A DNA stretch of 64,000 nt from an uncultured Owenweeksia sp. (GCA_937146805.1 CAKZRR010000052.1:1-64000); one strand, 5' to 3'. Positions 16,526-25,600 are shown, counted from the first letter of the stretch. Program-made: numbers and translations. The notes: a model not told the origin generated them from the letters alone.

Positions 16526-17266
16526 ATGACCCAACAGCAAATATTCGAAATGCCGCACTTGAATTCTAACAATAGCCACAAGTTAAAGGCAAAGGTATTG
16601 CTGGCAGAAGATGACGCCAACACGGCATTTATGCTTAAGCAAAATTTACAGCAAAGTGGTTATAAGGTTACACATGCCTTAGATGGACAACAGGCAGTTA
16701 TAGCCTTAAATACGCATACTTTTGATATAGCATTGCTTGATATTATGATGCCCAAAAAGGATGGCCTAGAACTTACCGAGTTCATCAAATCTCGTTACAA
16801 AAATTTGCCTGTTGTTTTACTCACTGCACGAAACTTACTGGAAGACAGAGTAAAAGGCTTTAAAACTGGGTGCGATGATTATGTTTCAAAACCCTTTTAT
16901 TATGAGGAATTGGAGTTACGCTTAGAAGCGGTGTTACGAAGAAACAAGCCCCAAAAGGAGGCTTCGAAGTTTTACAATATCAAAGGTGTTCATTTTGATT
17001 TTAGGGAAAATACTGTAAAATCTAAATCCCATGAAGTTTTATTAACTCCAACCGAATCAAAGATAATGGCTGTATTTGTGGAGCAATTTGATCGCACCGT
17101 TTCACGAGACTTACTTTTAGAAAAAGTTTGGGGCGTTTCCAATACTTACACCTCTCGCTCCTTTGATGTATATCTTAATCGCATCCGTAAAATCATAAAA
17201 CCCTTTTTGGTTTTTGAGATTGAAAACACACACGGTTTAGGCTACAAAATGAAGCCTTTAAAGTAA
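16526..17266 (+). CDS. OmpR-family response regulator
   Basis: 246 residues. Receiver domain (about 23-138) with E28/D29/D30, phosphoacceptor D72 (IALLDIMMPKKDG), TAR switch and SKPFYYEEL with conserved Lys; winged-helix Trans_reg_C domain (about 150-245; LTPTESKIMAVFVEQFDRTVSRDLLLEKVWG, SRSFDVYLNRIRKII, THGLGYKM). The N-terminal 20 residues are extra and low in complexity. A sensor kinase follows on the same strand 1.3 kb later, with a T9SS gene in opposite orientation between them; the two are the likely partners. The stop codon is part of a terminator hairpin. Confidence 0.92.
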   Translation: MTQQQIFEMPHLNSNNSHKLKAKVLLAEDDANTAFMLKQNLQQSGYKVTHALDGQQAVIALNTHTFDIALLDIMMPKKDGLELTEFIKSRYKNLPVVLLTARNLLEDRVKGFKTGCDDYVSKPFYYEELELRLEAVLRRNKPQKEASKFYNIKGVHFDFRENTVKSKSHEVLLTPTESKIMAVFVEQFDRTVSRDLLLEKVWGVSNTYTSRSFDVYLNRIRKIIKPFLVFEIENTHGLGYKMKPLK

Positions 17267-17300
17267 GAATGTAGGTGGCTTTTAAACCACCCACATTCTT
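17265..17300. terminator. Bidirectional terminator hairpin
   Basis: AAGAATGTAGGTGG (17265-17278) pairs with CCACCCACATTCTT (17287-17300) with a single mismatch and an 8-base loop. It lies between the converging response-regulator and T9SS genes and overlaps the regulator's stop codon. T-tracts are short, so efficiency is uncertain. Confidence 0.6.
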
Positions 17301-17316
17301 TACCATCCATCCCCTG

Positions 17317-18153
17317 TTAATACTTAATGAATTTCTTGGTGGTCATTGTTTTTTGACCTGCAACTTCTAAAAAATAAACCCCAGCGTTTAATCTGGTTAA
17401 GTCAATTTCCATTGGAAAATTTTGGTAGTCAAACTCACTAATCAACTTTCCCTCAATTGTGTAAACACTTGCCTTAGCGCCATTGACACTTTTATCCTGT
17501 GTAGTTATATTTAAATAATCTTTTGTAGGGTTGGGATAAAAATCAATTTGTAAGCCCTCTAATTTCAAGTCGCTAATTCCCACAGTTCCGCCCTCACCTG
17601 CCTTTACGGCCGTGTTATTCGTATTTTCATAGCCTAGCTCTTTAATAGTAAGAGTCATCGCCCCTGAGCCAGAAAGCTCTACCAGCATCCAGCCATACTT
17701 ATAGGTACCGGGTGCAATAATTAATCTATACCCGATATACTTGGCTCCTGCTCCTAAAAAATTCTGATTATAGATATCGCCCAGTTGAGGGTAGGTTGAC
17801 GAATAGTTACCAGACTGGTTAATGGGATCGCTAGCGCTGAGCATTTTCACATAAAAATCTCCAATCGGGCTTGCATTTACTGAGTTATCATAGAGCAATT
17901 CTACTTTAGGATTGTTGGTATCTATGGGTCTAAGACCAATATTCCAGATACCAAAAGATGGATAATTATAGTAATCAAACTTGGCATCATCAATATTGTC
18001 ACCATCAAAATCAACTGGGAAATTGCCAAAGGCGCCCGTAGCAACTTGAAAGGTCAAATCAGGACTAAAATCAGTGTAATTGACTTGGCCTTTTGCCACA
18101 GTAAAACAAATGACTAGCGTCATTGTCATAAATAATTGAGTAATTCTTTTCAT
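17317..18153 (-). CDS. T9SS-secreted protein with type A sorting domain
   Basis: 278 residues: signal peptide ending near AKGQV (residue 23), a beta-rich middle without recognised family (SPDLTFQVATGAFGNFPVDFDGDNIDDAKFD contains a short calcium-binding-like DFDGDNIDD), a stretch predicting a surface jelly-roll (GYRLIIAPGTYKYGWMLVEL), and the type A sorting domain from about residue 205 (LQIDFYPNPTKDYLNITT...GVYFLEVAGQKTMTTKKFIKY). Secreted through T9SS. It is transcribed against, and located between, a response regulator and its probable kinase, so it may be their target; paired direct repeats lie in its upstream region. Confidence 0.85.
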   Translation of the reverse strand: MKRITQLFMTMTLVICFTVAKGQVNYTDFSPDLTFQVATGAFGNFPVDFDGDNIDDAKFDYYNYPSFGIWNIGLRPIDTNNPKVELLYDNSVNASPIGDFYVKMLSASDPINQSGNYSSTYPQLGDIYNQNFLGAGAKYIGYRLIIAPGTYKYGWMLVELSGSGAMTLTIKELGYENTNNTAVKAGEGGTVGISDLKLEGLQIDFYPNPTKDYLNITTQDKSVNGAKASVYTIEGKLISEFDYQNFPMEIDLTRLNAGVYFLEVAGQKTMTTKKFIKY

Positions 18154-18375
18154 TTTATTTGAATTTTAAGTTTCAGCCAAACTAGCCAGCGGCATAGTGA
18201 AAGGCTGAAAACATTTCTTAATAAATCCTTAAAATGAAGTAGTTAGTAACTCATCGCATAATAATGAAACCCTTGCGGAGACTAATTCAGAATTTAAATG
18301 AGTTTTCGTTTCCATTCAAAATATCTTGGAACATTCAAAAACAAAACTGCACACATACACCTGAATTACTGATTA

Positions 18376-18413
18376 TTACGAACCGTAACTTGAAATCAAG
18401 AACCGTAATTACG
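18376..18413. promoter_or_regulatory. Tandem AACCGTAA repeats with palindromes (candidate regulator site)
   Basis: AACCGTAA is repeated at 18381-18388 and 18401-18408, 20 bp apart. Between them is CTTGA-AA-TCAAG, and the ends form TTACG-AAC-CGTAA and the perfect palindrome CGTAATTACG (18404-18413). The site sits in the 384-bp divergent region between the T9SS gene and the kinase gene. OmpR-type regulators bind such tandem direct repeats; the regulator encoded at 16.5 kb is the obvious candidate, by inference only. Confidence 0.45.
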
Positions 18414-18532
18414 TCCGCCTAGCAAATCAACAGCCTAAAACTGCACAGTAAGTGCTTACCCTAAATAGGCGTACCAAAACTTAAAATATACTTAATTCCC
18501 TTCGAGAGTTTTTCACCGATAAGTCATAAACG

Positions 18533-18540
18533 TACCTTTG
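18533..18540 (+). promoter_or_regulatory. Bacteroidota -7 promoter element, likely leaderless mRNA
   Basis: TACCTTTG fits TAnnTTTG exactly and ends three bases before the kinase ATG at 18544. The start point would then fall at or next to the start codon, giving a leaderless or nearly leaderless mRNA. A -33 element is weak (GTTTTTC near 18508). The rest of the 18154-18532 gap holds the repeats above and nothing else that I recognise. Confidence 0.45.
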
Positions 18541-18543
18541 AAA

Positions 18544-20043
18544 ATGCTCAAAAATAAGCGCACACCATTTTTTTTAATGTTGCTGGCTCTCCTCGGGCTT
18601 TTTGCCGTTCAAGCATTTTGGATTTACGAATCTATGGCAACGCGCAATCAACAAATTGAAGAGAACCTTGAACAAGCGGCTTTTAGAATTAAAAAAGAGG
18701 TGGAAGACGATTTCTACTGTTTTAAGCTTAACACCCAAACCGATATTATGGATTCTGATTTTCTCTCGGTAGTTAAAAAACGAGACGGAAATGAGACGGA
18801 CACCTTGGAGAATTATTTGCTAAAAAGCGGAGATTCAACTTTTACCTACCCAAAGTATGTTTTCAACTACCAAATTCCGGTACGAGTACAAGTAGAAATG
18901 AAGTTTGACTACTTAATAGATAGTATCTCCGTTGAAAGCTTACAGAAATCGGACATTCGTGATTTTGCCAAGGAATACCGAGAGGGATCCATAGTGGACA
19001 CCATAAATGGAATACGTGTTGGCTACCAAAAAAGTCTTAAAAAAATAGTTAAAAGCAATCTCCTCTTTTTACCTCTTGGCGAGGAAGAAATTGGCTACTC
19101 CATAAATCATGTAGCAAGCAACAGATTGGTTTACACACATGGAGTTCAATCCAATAAGGATCAAATTTTGAGCATTGACTTGTTTGATAATAAAATTGAA
19201 TTTGCTGAGCCGTATCGCCTCGAAATTTACTCTCAACCGCCTTACAAACAGGTTCTTATTTCACTTGTTCCGTTTTTACTTGCCACCGTATTAATTATGG
19301 TTATTGGGATAATAGTAATACTCTATTGGCTACGAGCTTGGCGGAAAGAAAAAATGGTGGCCGATTTTCAAAAAGATATGATGCACAGTCTTTCGCATGA
19401 AATGAATACACCCATTTCTAACGTTCAGCTAGCGGTACAATCTTTACTTGAAAAACAAAGTAATACACCCGATGACTCTCTCAAATATTTGAGGATAATT
19501 GAGCAGGAAAACAAAATACTAGCGGAGAATACGTCCTTATTAATGGATTATATTCAGATTGAACAAGATAAAATACCGCTACGTTTTGAAAAGATAAACC
19601 TGGATACTCTACTATGCAATGTGGTGGACTCTTTTCAGCATCGTATAGCGTTGCTAAAGGGTAAGCTCACGCTAAAAATAGAGCGCAATGAGATAATAGT
19701 AGAAGCTGATGAAACACACATCATCAATGTAGTTTACAACTTGCTTGATAATGCCATAAAGTTTTCAGAAAAAGCACCCCTCATTGAAGTAAACCTATCG
19801 CTGCAAAACGGAAAAGCAATTTTGCAATTTGCTGATAACTGCACTAAAATAGACAGTCAGCAACTTTCCAGCATTTTTGAAAAATTTTATCGGGCACCGG
19901 GCACTAAAGTAAAAGGGCAAGGCATTGGGTTGTACTATGTAAAGTTAATTATCGACAAACATCACGGCAGTCTAAACGTTCACCCCTCTCATCTTGGTGG
20001 CAATACTTTTGAAATTGGATTAGACACCTCTGCAGCCAAATAA
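18544..20043 (+). CDS. Sensor histidine kinase (HisKA type)
   Basis: 499 residues from ATG 18544 (TTG at 18538 is the alternative). Two membrane helices (about 9-28 and 238-263) enclose a periplasmic domain of about 205 residues of no known family. Then come HisKA with HSLSHEMNTPISN (phosphoacceptor His285) and HATPase_c with NLLDNAIKFSE (N box) and GQGIGLYYVKLI (G2 box). There is no HAMP domain. Probably the partner of the OmpR-type regulator encoded 1.3 kb upstream on the same strand; together they would control an envelope response. Confidence 0.92.
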   Translation: MLKNKRTPFFLMLLALLGLFAVQAFWIYESMATRNQQIEENLEQAAFRIKKEVEDDFYCFKLNTQTDIMDSDFLSVVKKRDGNETDTLENYLLKSGDSTFTYPKYVFNYQIPVRVQVEMKFDYLIDSISVESLQKSDIRDFAKEYREGSIVDTINGIRVGYQKSLKKIVKSNLLFLPLGEEEIGYSINHVASNRLVYTHGVQSNKDQILSIDLFDNKIEFAEPYRLEIYSQPPYKQVLISLVPFLLATVLIMVIGIIVILYWLRAWRKEKMVADFQKDMMHSLSHEMNTPISNVQLAVQSLLEKQSNTPDDSLKYLRIIEQENKILAENTSLLMDYIQIEQDKIPLRFEKINLDTLLCNVVDSFQHRIALLKGKLTLKIERNEIIVEADETHIINVVYNLLDNAIKFSEKAPLIEVNLSLQNGKAILQFADNCTKIDSQQLSSIFEKFYRAPGTKVKGQGIGLYYVKLIIDKHHGSLNVHPSHLGGNTFEIGLDTSAAK

Positions 20044-20119
20044 CACCTAATCAAAAATTAATATATAAGCTAAATACGCTTAGCAATCTTTCCATTAACA
20101 ATCTGATAATCATCAACAA

Positions 20120-20635
20120 ATGAAAAAATGCATTTCAATTATAGTTCTGGTATTTACATCCCTGCTGCTCAAGGCGCAAGGTGATTCAAACAAAAATTCT
20201 GAGCAATCTATTCTATCCGCTCTCATCAATAATAATTGGGATGGAGAAGGAATGTTAATGGGAGCCAAAGCAACATTCACCATGAAATGGGAACACGCAT
20301 TGCAAAGTCAATTTATAAAACTAGAATTTCAAAACTCGCGAAAATTAGAGGGCAAAGAAGATATTGTATTTATGGCAACCGCCTTTTATAAAATAGAAAA
20401 TGACACGGTAGTCATTGGATATTGGTTTGACAGCAGAGGGGTATCCTTCCCTTTAAAAGGAAATATAAAAGATAAAGAAATGATTATTAATTGGGGAAAC
20501 CCTGAAACTGAAATGGGCAAGACCGTTTATCGCTATACAGCGGATAACACCATTACCGTTGAGGATTATATTGGGAGCAAAGGAACATACCATAAATTTG
20601 GTAACGCCACTTATATCGTAAAAACTAAACAGTAA
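20120..20635 (+). CDS. Secreted lipocalin-like hypothetical protein
   Basis: 171 residues with a signal peptide (cleavage near LLLKAQG, residue 20). The mature part alternates beta-strands with GEGMLMGAKATFTMKWEHAL, YKIENDTVVIGYWFDSRGVSF and GTYHKFGNATYIVK, which suggests a small closed barrel of the DUF1579/nitrobindin-like kind. I cannot assign a family with certainty. It lies 38 bp before the erythromycin-esterase-like gene and 76 bp after the kinase gene, all on one strand, so it may be co-transcribed. Confidence 0.65.
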   Translation: MKKCISIIVLVFTSLLLKAQGDSNKNSEQSILSALINNNWDGEGMLMGAKATFTMKWEHALQSQFIKLEFQNSRKLEGKEDIVFMATAFYKIENDTVVIGYWFDSRGVSFPLKGNIKDKEMIINWGNPETEMGKTVYRYTADNTITVEDYIGSKGTYHKFGNATYIVKTKQ

Positions 20636-20673
20636 CATCAAGACAAATAGCTCAACCAAGTCATTTCCTAAAA

Positions 20674-22509
20674 ATGAACAAGCTCCTAAAATTCATCATT
20701 TTGTTGACCCTCCTCCCATGTGGGTTATTAGCGCAGCAACCTTTAAACTTAGATTTTGAAAGGAAAAGTGTGGAGGGCGCTAAGAGGCCTTGGGGTTGGT
20801 CTTCACTAACATGGGGCTCCCATTTTGAAATGGACAGCACAACGGTTAAAACAGGAAACTACAGTCTGCATTCAAAATGCAGAGATCAAGAATCCCCTTG
20901 CAACAATCAATCATTGGCTTATAGTTTTGAAGTGTATGAATTGACTGGAAAGGAAATTACCATTTCGGGCTTTGTAAAAACTAAAAAAGCAGTAGCATCC
21001 ACTGGTATTTCGGTTAGATATACCCTCTTAACAAAAGAAACGGAGGAGTTTTCGTTTGGAGAGTTACATAGCCGAAAACTATCAGGAACATTTAACTGGC
21101 AAAAGGTCACCATTACTTTAAAAGTGCCTGAATCTGTAACTCAATTTAGCTTAAACCTACATCAAGATGGATTAGGAGAGGTTTGGTATGACGACTTTAC
21201 GCTAAGCATTGAAAATAAAACAGTGAAGCAGTTGAACGCTGCTGAAGCATTTTCAAATAAAAATATAGATTGGCTGTCCAATCATGTACATTCCTTTAAC
21301 TCCCCGCTACCTGCTATAGGTACTAATCCTATTCCTTCCAAAGATTTGTCCTTTTTTAAAGATGCCGTTGGAGACAGCAAAATTGTGGGCTTAGGAGAAT
21401 CCACACATGGAACCAGTGAGTTTTTTAGTTTAAAGCACAAATTATTACAATACGCGGTAACCGAACTGGGCTTTAGAGTGTTTGTTCTGGAAGATCACTT
21501 TATGGCTGGGGAGGACATAAACGCCTTTGTTACAAACGGGACTGGGACATTGCGAGAAGCCATAAAAGGGATTTTTGCAACTTGGAATACAGCAGAAGTT
21601 CACAAGATGATTCAATGGATAAGAAACTATAACCAAGCCCATGCTGATGATTTGATTTATTTTGTTGGAGTGGATATTCAAGAGGTTACTCGACCAATAG
21701 ACAGCTTACTATATTTCATTAAAAGACAAGACTCTTTGTATTTTGAAAAAACGGAGCTGGAACTAAAAGAATTAAGGGAAGTAGGAGCGCGCCATTATAT
21801 GATACAAGACACTTTGGTGAGGATGAGTTGGATTGATAAATCTGAAAGTATTTATACTACTCTTCTAGCCAACAAAGAAAAATGGCTGCAAACCGCAACA
21901 TCAAACGCTGAAAAAACACAAATTGAATATGGAGTTCAATACGCAAATATTGTTCAACAGTATTTTAAAGAGATTTACAGTTTCGGTAGTGCCCTATACC
22001 GGGATGAGGCCATGGCTGAAAATATATCTTGGTATTTTGAAAAAATACATCCCAACAAAAAGATGATAGTTTGGGCTCATGATAGTCATGTGAGTCGAGG
22101 TGATCACGATGGCATTTTTACAAATTTAAATAATGGCGTTACAATGGGCTCCTTCCTATCTAAAAAATATAAGAATAATTATAAAAGTTTTGGGCTAGCT
22201 ACTTACCAAGGTAATTATTTGGCTTTTAAGACTTACGCTTATCAAGTACAAATACAGGCTCCATTATTTCCAAGCCCCGTTGGATCTTTAGAAGAGGCGT
22301 TGCATCAGATTGCTCAAGAAAAAAAATGTGAGAATTTATATCTCAGCTTACCGCGATCCATCGATTGGCTAAACAAACCCTTACCCCTACGATTTGCAAA
22401 CCATGTGAGTATAGACTACGGGTATTGGGGAAGGCTAGTGGTGCCTTGTCAGTTTGATGGATTGTTTTTTATTGACAACACAACAAGTGCAAAAAATAAC
22501 TCCAGATAA
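20674..22509 (+). CDS. Erythromycin-esterase-family protein with N-terminal carbohydrate-binding-like domain
   Basis: 611 residues, signal peptide ending near LLAQQ. Residues about 22-175 form a beta-sandwich like galactose-binding/CBM modules (NLDFERKSVEG, YDDFTLSIEN). The erythromycin-esterase (EreA/EreB-like) domain follows from about 220: IVGLGESTHGTSEFF contains the signature Glu and His, with FVLEDHF, FVGVDIQEV and VWAHDSHVSRGD further on, as in Ere enzymes. Exported, unlike cytoplasmic EreB. Substrate is unknown; most chromosomal members of this family in Bacteroidota are not shown to act on macrolides. The gene is followed by a dead integrase fragment. Confidence 0.85.
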   Translation: MNKLLKFIILLTLLPCGLLAQQPLNLDFERKSVEGAKRPWGWSSLTWGSHFEMDSTTVKTGNYSLHSKCRDQESPCNNQSLAYSFEVYELTGKEITISGFVKTKKAVASTGISVRYTLLTKETEEFSFGELHSRKLSGTFNWQKVTITLKVPESVTQFSLNLHQDGLGEVWYDDFTLSIENKTVKQLNAAEAFSNKNIDWLSNHVHSFNSPLPAIGTNPIPSKDLSFFKDAVGDSKIVGLGESTHGTSEFFSLKHKLLQYAVTELGFRVFVLEDHFMAGEDINAFVTNGTGTLREAIKGIFATWNTAEVHKMIQWIRNYNQAHADDLIYFVGVDIQEVTRPIDSLLYFIKRQDSLYFEKTELELKELREVGARHYMIQDTLVRMSWIDKSESIYTTLLANKEKWLQTATSNAEKTQIEYGVQYANIVQQYFKEIYSFGSALYRDEAMAENISWYFEKIHPNKKMIVWAHDSHVSRGDHDGIFTNLNNGVTMGSFLSKKYKNNYKSFGLATYQGNYLAFKTYAYQVQIQAPLFPSPVGSLEEALHQIAQEKKCENLYLSLPRSIDWLNKPLPLRFANHVSIDYGYWGRLVVPCQFDGLFFIDNTTSAKNNSR

Positions 22510-22520
22510 CTGCCCACAAC

Positions 22521-22612
22521 AAAAAAAGAACGAATTACTTTACTAATAAAAAATCGCTTAGTTTTACAGAGGGAGTTTTGCAAAGCGTGTATATAAAAAA
22601 ATGATTCTTTGA
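22521..22612 (+). pseudogene. Tyrosine recombinase fragment A
   Basis: A 92-bp stretch about 85% identical to 29112-29205. It reads KKERITLLIKNRLVLQ and has a stop codon soon after; compare KKERITLSLKNGLVLLREYY in fragment B, which matches the region before the second catalytic motif of phage-type integrases (KKDR..LS..L..LLR.YY). No catalytic residues remain here. It precedes, by about 110 bp, the conserved attC-like flank and the next small gene. Confidence 0.55.
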
Positions 22613-22719
22613 TTAATCCCAGGTCAGCCATTGATTAGCAAAACATCTCTTCGTAGAACCGAACGCCATTTAGATGCTATTTCAATATATAAACCTCTGA
22701 TTGTAATTAACGCTGTGTT

Positions 22720-22778
22720 CAATTGATTTGACTAGTTTTGGATTATTAATATTTTGTGCAACAGACACAATGGCTAAA
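22720..22778. repeat. Second copy of the attC-like left flank
   Basis: Aligns with 13015-13077 with one 2-base gap; shared words are CAATTGATTT, AGTTTTGG, TTATTAA and TTGTGCAACAGACACA. Only the left half of the palindrome is present. The start codon of the following gene lies 13 bp further on, as with the copy at 13 kb where the gene starts directly behind the element. Confidence 0.55.
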
Positions 22779-22791
22779 ATCATAGACTCCG

Positions 22792-23943
22792 ATGAAAATT
22801 TTTTTCTTGATAATCTTTTTCATTTTTTCTATAAGCAGTTATGCTCAAACAATAGAGGAATTAGAGTCAAACATAGGTTCTTCTGTATTGTATGAAGATT
22901 GGAACACTTTAAAAGTTAAGGCGCTTGAACTTCTTGAAATGGATAAGTTCAATAAAACTGCAATTGATGGTTTACTCACATTGTATTATGAAGAAGACCT
23001 TTATGACTCCATCTCTTTTTTTTGGGTAACAATGATTGATAAAAATCCCGAAAACATAACTCCTTACCTACTCAGAGTAGAATTTTCTAATTATGAAGGA
23101 CTAACAACAAGTGAAAAAATTACATATTTAAAACTTGCCTATTCTTTAGATAAAACTAATGAAGAAGTTAACTATTTACTAGGTCTCTTAAGCTATGATT
23201 ATTTCATTGATTCAAATTCAATAGATCGAGCAACTATTTCTATTAAATTCCTGAGCAATCTTTGCCAAATGGAAGGTTGGTATAAAGGTTTCCTTAAAAC
23301 ACCGTTAATCCAACTTTCGAATTACTTAAACGACTCAATAAATCAAACGAAATATTCTCATTACCCAGACCGCAATTCGTATTTTCCGTTACTTCCATTT
23401 GCCAATTTAAAAGAAGACTGGGAAACGGATTATGGTTATAATGTTTTCTATGGTAATGATTTAGAATTACTCTCGCGATCCGGTATAGAGGATGCGCAAT
23501 CTAGCCTCAAATGGTATTCCAAATATCTATCGACACTTAAAGAGCCTATAATTTATGATACAATTCCAAAAACAATTTACAGGTTTACATGGCTAAGGTC
23601 ATTTAATCATCCAATTGTAATAAGAGTTGAAACAAACACAGACGTGTCTATCATTTATTGGAAAATGGGCAATGAAGAAAAAATTATTAAGAGTAAATCA
23701 AGAAAACTTAGTTCCGAAGAACTTGAAATAATCAAAGAAAATATCGAATCTTTAGATTTCTTCAATGTCCCTACAACAGCAGATGGTCTTATAGGAATTG
23801 ATGGCGCACGATGGATTCTGGAAGTTTTAATAGATGGAGAATATCATGTTGTTGATAGGTGGTCTGGAGGAGCAATCAAGCCTCTTTGTCTAGAATTATT
23901 AAACCTCACAAAACTGAAAATTAAAAATGTTGATCTTTATTAA
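22792..23943 (+). CDS. Exported hypothetical protein with TPR-like helices
   Basis: 383 residues with a signal peptide (MKIFFLIIFFIFSISSYAQ). Residues about 20-200 are helical with TPR-like spacing (LLEMDKFNKTAIDGLLTLYYEEDLYDSI, YLKLAYSLDKTNEEVNYLLGLLSYDYF). The C-terminal 130 residues are beta-rich (IYRFTWLRSFNHPIVIRVE, GARWILEVLIDGEYHVVDRWSGG). No family recognised. The last 17 bp overlap the start of a lipoprotein gene, so the two form a unit, possibly a two-gene cassette behind the attC-like flank. Confidence 0.7.
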   Translation: MKIFFLIIFFIFSISSYAQTIEELESNIGSSVLYEDWNTLKVKALELLEMDKFNKTAIDGLLTLYYEEDLYDSISFFWVTMIDKNPENITPYLLRVEFSNYEGLTTSEKITYLKLAYSLDKTNEEVNYLLGLLSYDYFIDSNSIDRATISIKFLSNLCQMEGWYKGFLKTPLIQLSNYLNDSINQTKYSHYPDRNSYFPLLPFANLKEDWETDYGYNVFYGNDLELLSRSGIEDAQSSLKWYSKYLSTLKEPIIYDTIPKTIYRFTWLRSFNHPIVIRVETNTDVSIIYWKMGNEEKIIKSKSRKLSSEELEIIKENIESLDFFNVPTTADGLIGIDGARWILEVLIDGEYHVVDRWSGGAIKPLCLELLNLTKLKIKNVDLY

Positions 23944-24373
23944 AAAATCTCTTCTCTTTTTAATTCTATTAGTTTCCTTTCTCTCTTGCGAAAAATCAAA
24001 ATTTGAAAGGAGAATTGAAGGCACTTGGAAGGTTTCCTTGTTTAAGGTTAATGGAGTTGACTCCACTCAATATGTTACCTATAGTAATATCAAAGGATAT
24101 AGATTCGAACCCAACGATAATGATTCGGATAATCCATTTCATAACCTGTATGAAGTAAAAATAAACGGCTCTGAAATGTTATTTGGGCATTGGGGTGAAA
24201 GAAGTAAGGATAAAATGTTTTTGGGTGTTGAATACAAAACAGACTCTACCGGCCCGTTTCACCGAAGCCATTACTATAAACCATTTGATATTGAGCTTAT
24301 TAAGAAAAGAGAGATGAAATACTCTCTTCAAGATGGTAATCTTAAATATGAGGTTTTATTCGTGAAAGTTTAA
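23927..24373 (+). CDS. Hypothetical lipoprotein, lipocalin-like
   Basis: 148 residues with a lipoprotein signal (LLVSFLSCEKS, Cys21). The sequence RRIEGTWKVSLFKVNG then alternating beta-strands resembles the lipocalin-like lipoproteins common in Bacteroidota (start G-x-W). Its ATG lies inside the previous gene in another frame (17-bp overlap), indicating translational coupling. The 215 bp that follow to the next gene hold no feature I can name. Confidence 0.65.
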   Translation: MLIFIKKSLLFLILLVSFLSCEKSKFERRIEGTWKVSLFKVNGVDSTQYVTYSNIKGYRFEPNDNDSDNPFHNLYEVKINGSEMLFGHWGERSKDKMFLGVEYKTDSTGPFHRSHYYKPFDIELIKKREMKYSLQDGNLKYEVLFVKV

Positions 24374-24588
24374 AGAAACCACTCAAATAAACTAATCAAG
24401 AATAACTAAAGTGATGGCCCAAATTAAATATGACTTTTCGTCAAAATTATGGAGAGATAGTATAACAGGTAGAACCTTAAGCCCATAAATGGCTAATGAA
24501 TCACCTTTCGGAATACTCCTTCTCGTTTAGTATATTAGCTATCTGATTTTCAAACACTTCTTCTTAATTTTAACCAAAACCTATACTT

Positions 24589-25089
24589 ATGAAAAAAATA
24601 CTCATTTTAGTGCTGATAGCTTTTTCGACCTTTAAGATTTCGGCCCAAGCCAAAATAGACTTTCAAGTTGGTGGAGCTAATTTTTTAGGCGCAGCCTTAA
24701 ACGCTGAATTCGACATTCCGGTTAACAAGGAAAAAGAACATTATCTCATGCCTCGGTTTGGTATTGGTTTGCTAGGAACTTCTAATACTATTATGCATTT
24801 AGGACTCCATTATCGTATGAATAAGTTTGGCGTAGGATGTGAAGTTTCCAATTTTTCTATTAGTCCCTTTACGGCAGATGGATATATTAATGATTTTGTT
24901 GACGTACTTCTTTATCCAAATATAAACTACACCCTTATCCGTAGCAAAGATCCCAAATGGTATTACCGTTTTTCGGCTGGGGCTTATTTTGCTTATTCAA
25001 AATATACGAACTATGACCAGGAAACCTATTTGGAATGGGAAGGAGATATGATACCGGGCATAGGCATTACCGCAGGATATATGTTTTAA
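24589..25089 (+). CDS. Small outer-membrane beta-barrel protein
   Basis: 166 residues with a signal peptide ending KISAQ (residue 19). The rest is built of short amphipathic strands with glycine turns (KIDFQVGGANFLGAALNAEFDI, YRFSAGAYFAYSKY) and ends GIGITAGYMF, a typical aromatic last strand of an eight-stranded barrel of the OmpA/OmpW size class. Function unknown. Followed by a small exported protein 32 bp later on the same strand. Confidence 0.65.
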   Translation: MKKILILVLIAFSTFKISAQAKIDFQVGGANFLGAALNAEFDIPVNKEKEHYLMPRFGIGLLGTSNTIMHLGLHYRMNKFGVGCEVSNFSISPFTADGYINDFVDVLLYPNINYTLIRSKDPKWYYRFSAGAYFAYSKYTNYDQETYLEWEGDMIPGIGITAGYMF

Positions 25090-25121
25090 GTTGGCTTGTA
25101 TCATAATTACCGTCAATTGAA

Positions 25122-25553
25122 ATGAAAGGAATCATAATTATTTTAACTACTCTATTCACCTCAAACTTCTGCATAGGACAAGACAATGGTGAATCAGTTG
25201 TGGCAAATGTGGCATATTTTGAACAATCGGACACCTTAGGAATACTTAGCTGTAAAAAGTATGATAGCACAGAATATATCATCCAAAAGTACAACATGAA
25301 CCAGAGGAAGAAAGCCTACAATAAAATTGATTCATTAAGCCAGAGCTTTCCTTGCTACGAATTCACCCTAAGCAGCGACTGTAAGTTTTACCTTGAAGAT
25401 ATTGCAGAAAGAGATACATGTGGTTATTACCATGAAAGTACTGGATATACTACATGTATAAACGCAAACCTCCTAATCCTGAAAAGGAGAAGATTCAAGA
25501 TACTGGGTGACGGCAGCAAAACCATATATTGTCAAGAGGATCTCATGGAATAA
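25122..25553 (+). CDS. Exported hypothetical protein with several cysteines
   Basis: 143 residues, signal peptide ending NFCIGQ. The mature part contains Cys at LSCKKYD, FPCYEF, SDCKFY, DTCGYY, TTCINA and IYCQED, an even number that could form disulphides in the periplasm or outside. No family recognised. The gene is probably co-transcribed with the barrel gene before it. Confidence 0.6.
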   Translation: MKGIIIILTTLFTSNFCIGQDNGESVVANVAYFEQSDTLGILSCKKYDSTEYIIQKYNMNQRKKAYNKIDSLSQSFPCYEFTLSSDCKFYLEDIAERDTCGYYHESTGYTTCINANLLILKRRRFKILGDGSKTIYCQEDLME

Positions 25554-25574
25554 AAAACTGGCTATAACTAACTC

Positions 25575-25600
25575 CTAAACTGCTTTGAAACGCAGTTTAG
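25575..25600 (+). terminator. Hairpin without clear T-tract
   Basis: CTAAACTGC (25575-25583) and GCAGTTTAG (25592-25600) pair perfectly over 9 bp with an 8-base loop, 21 bp after the preceding stop codon. There is no run of T directly behind it, so it may be a weak terminator or a processing hairpin. Confidence 0.4.

Noticed and set aside
24374-24588. Possible RNA gene in the gap after the lipoprotein
   Set aside because: No stable stem, tRNA-like arms or promoter could be made out.
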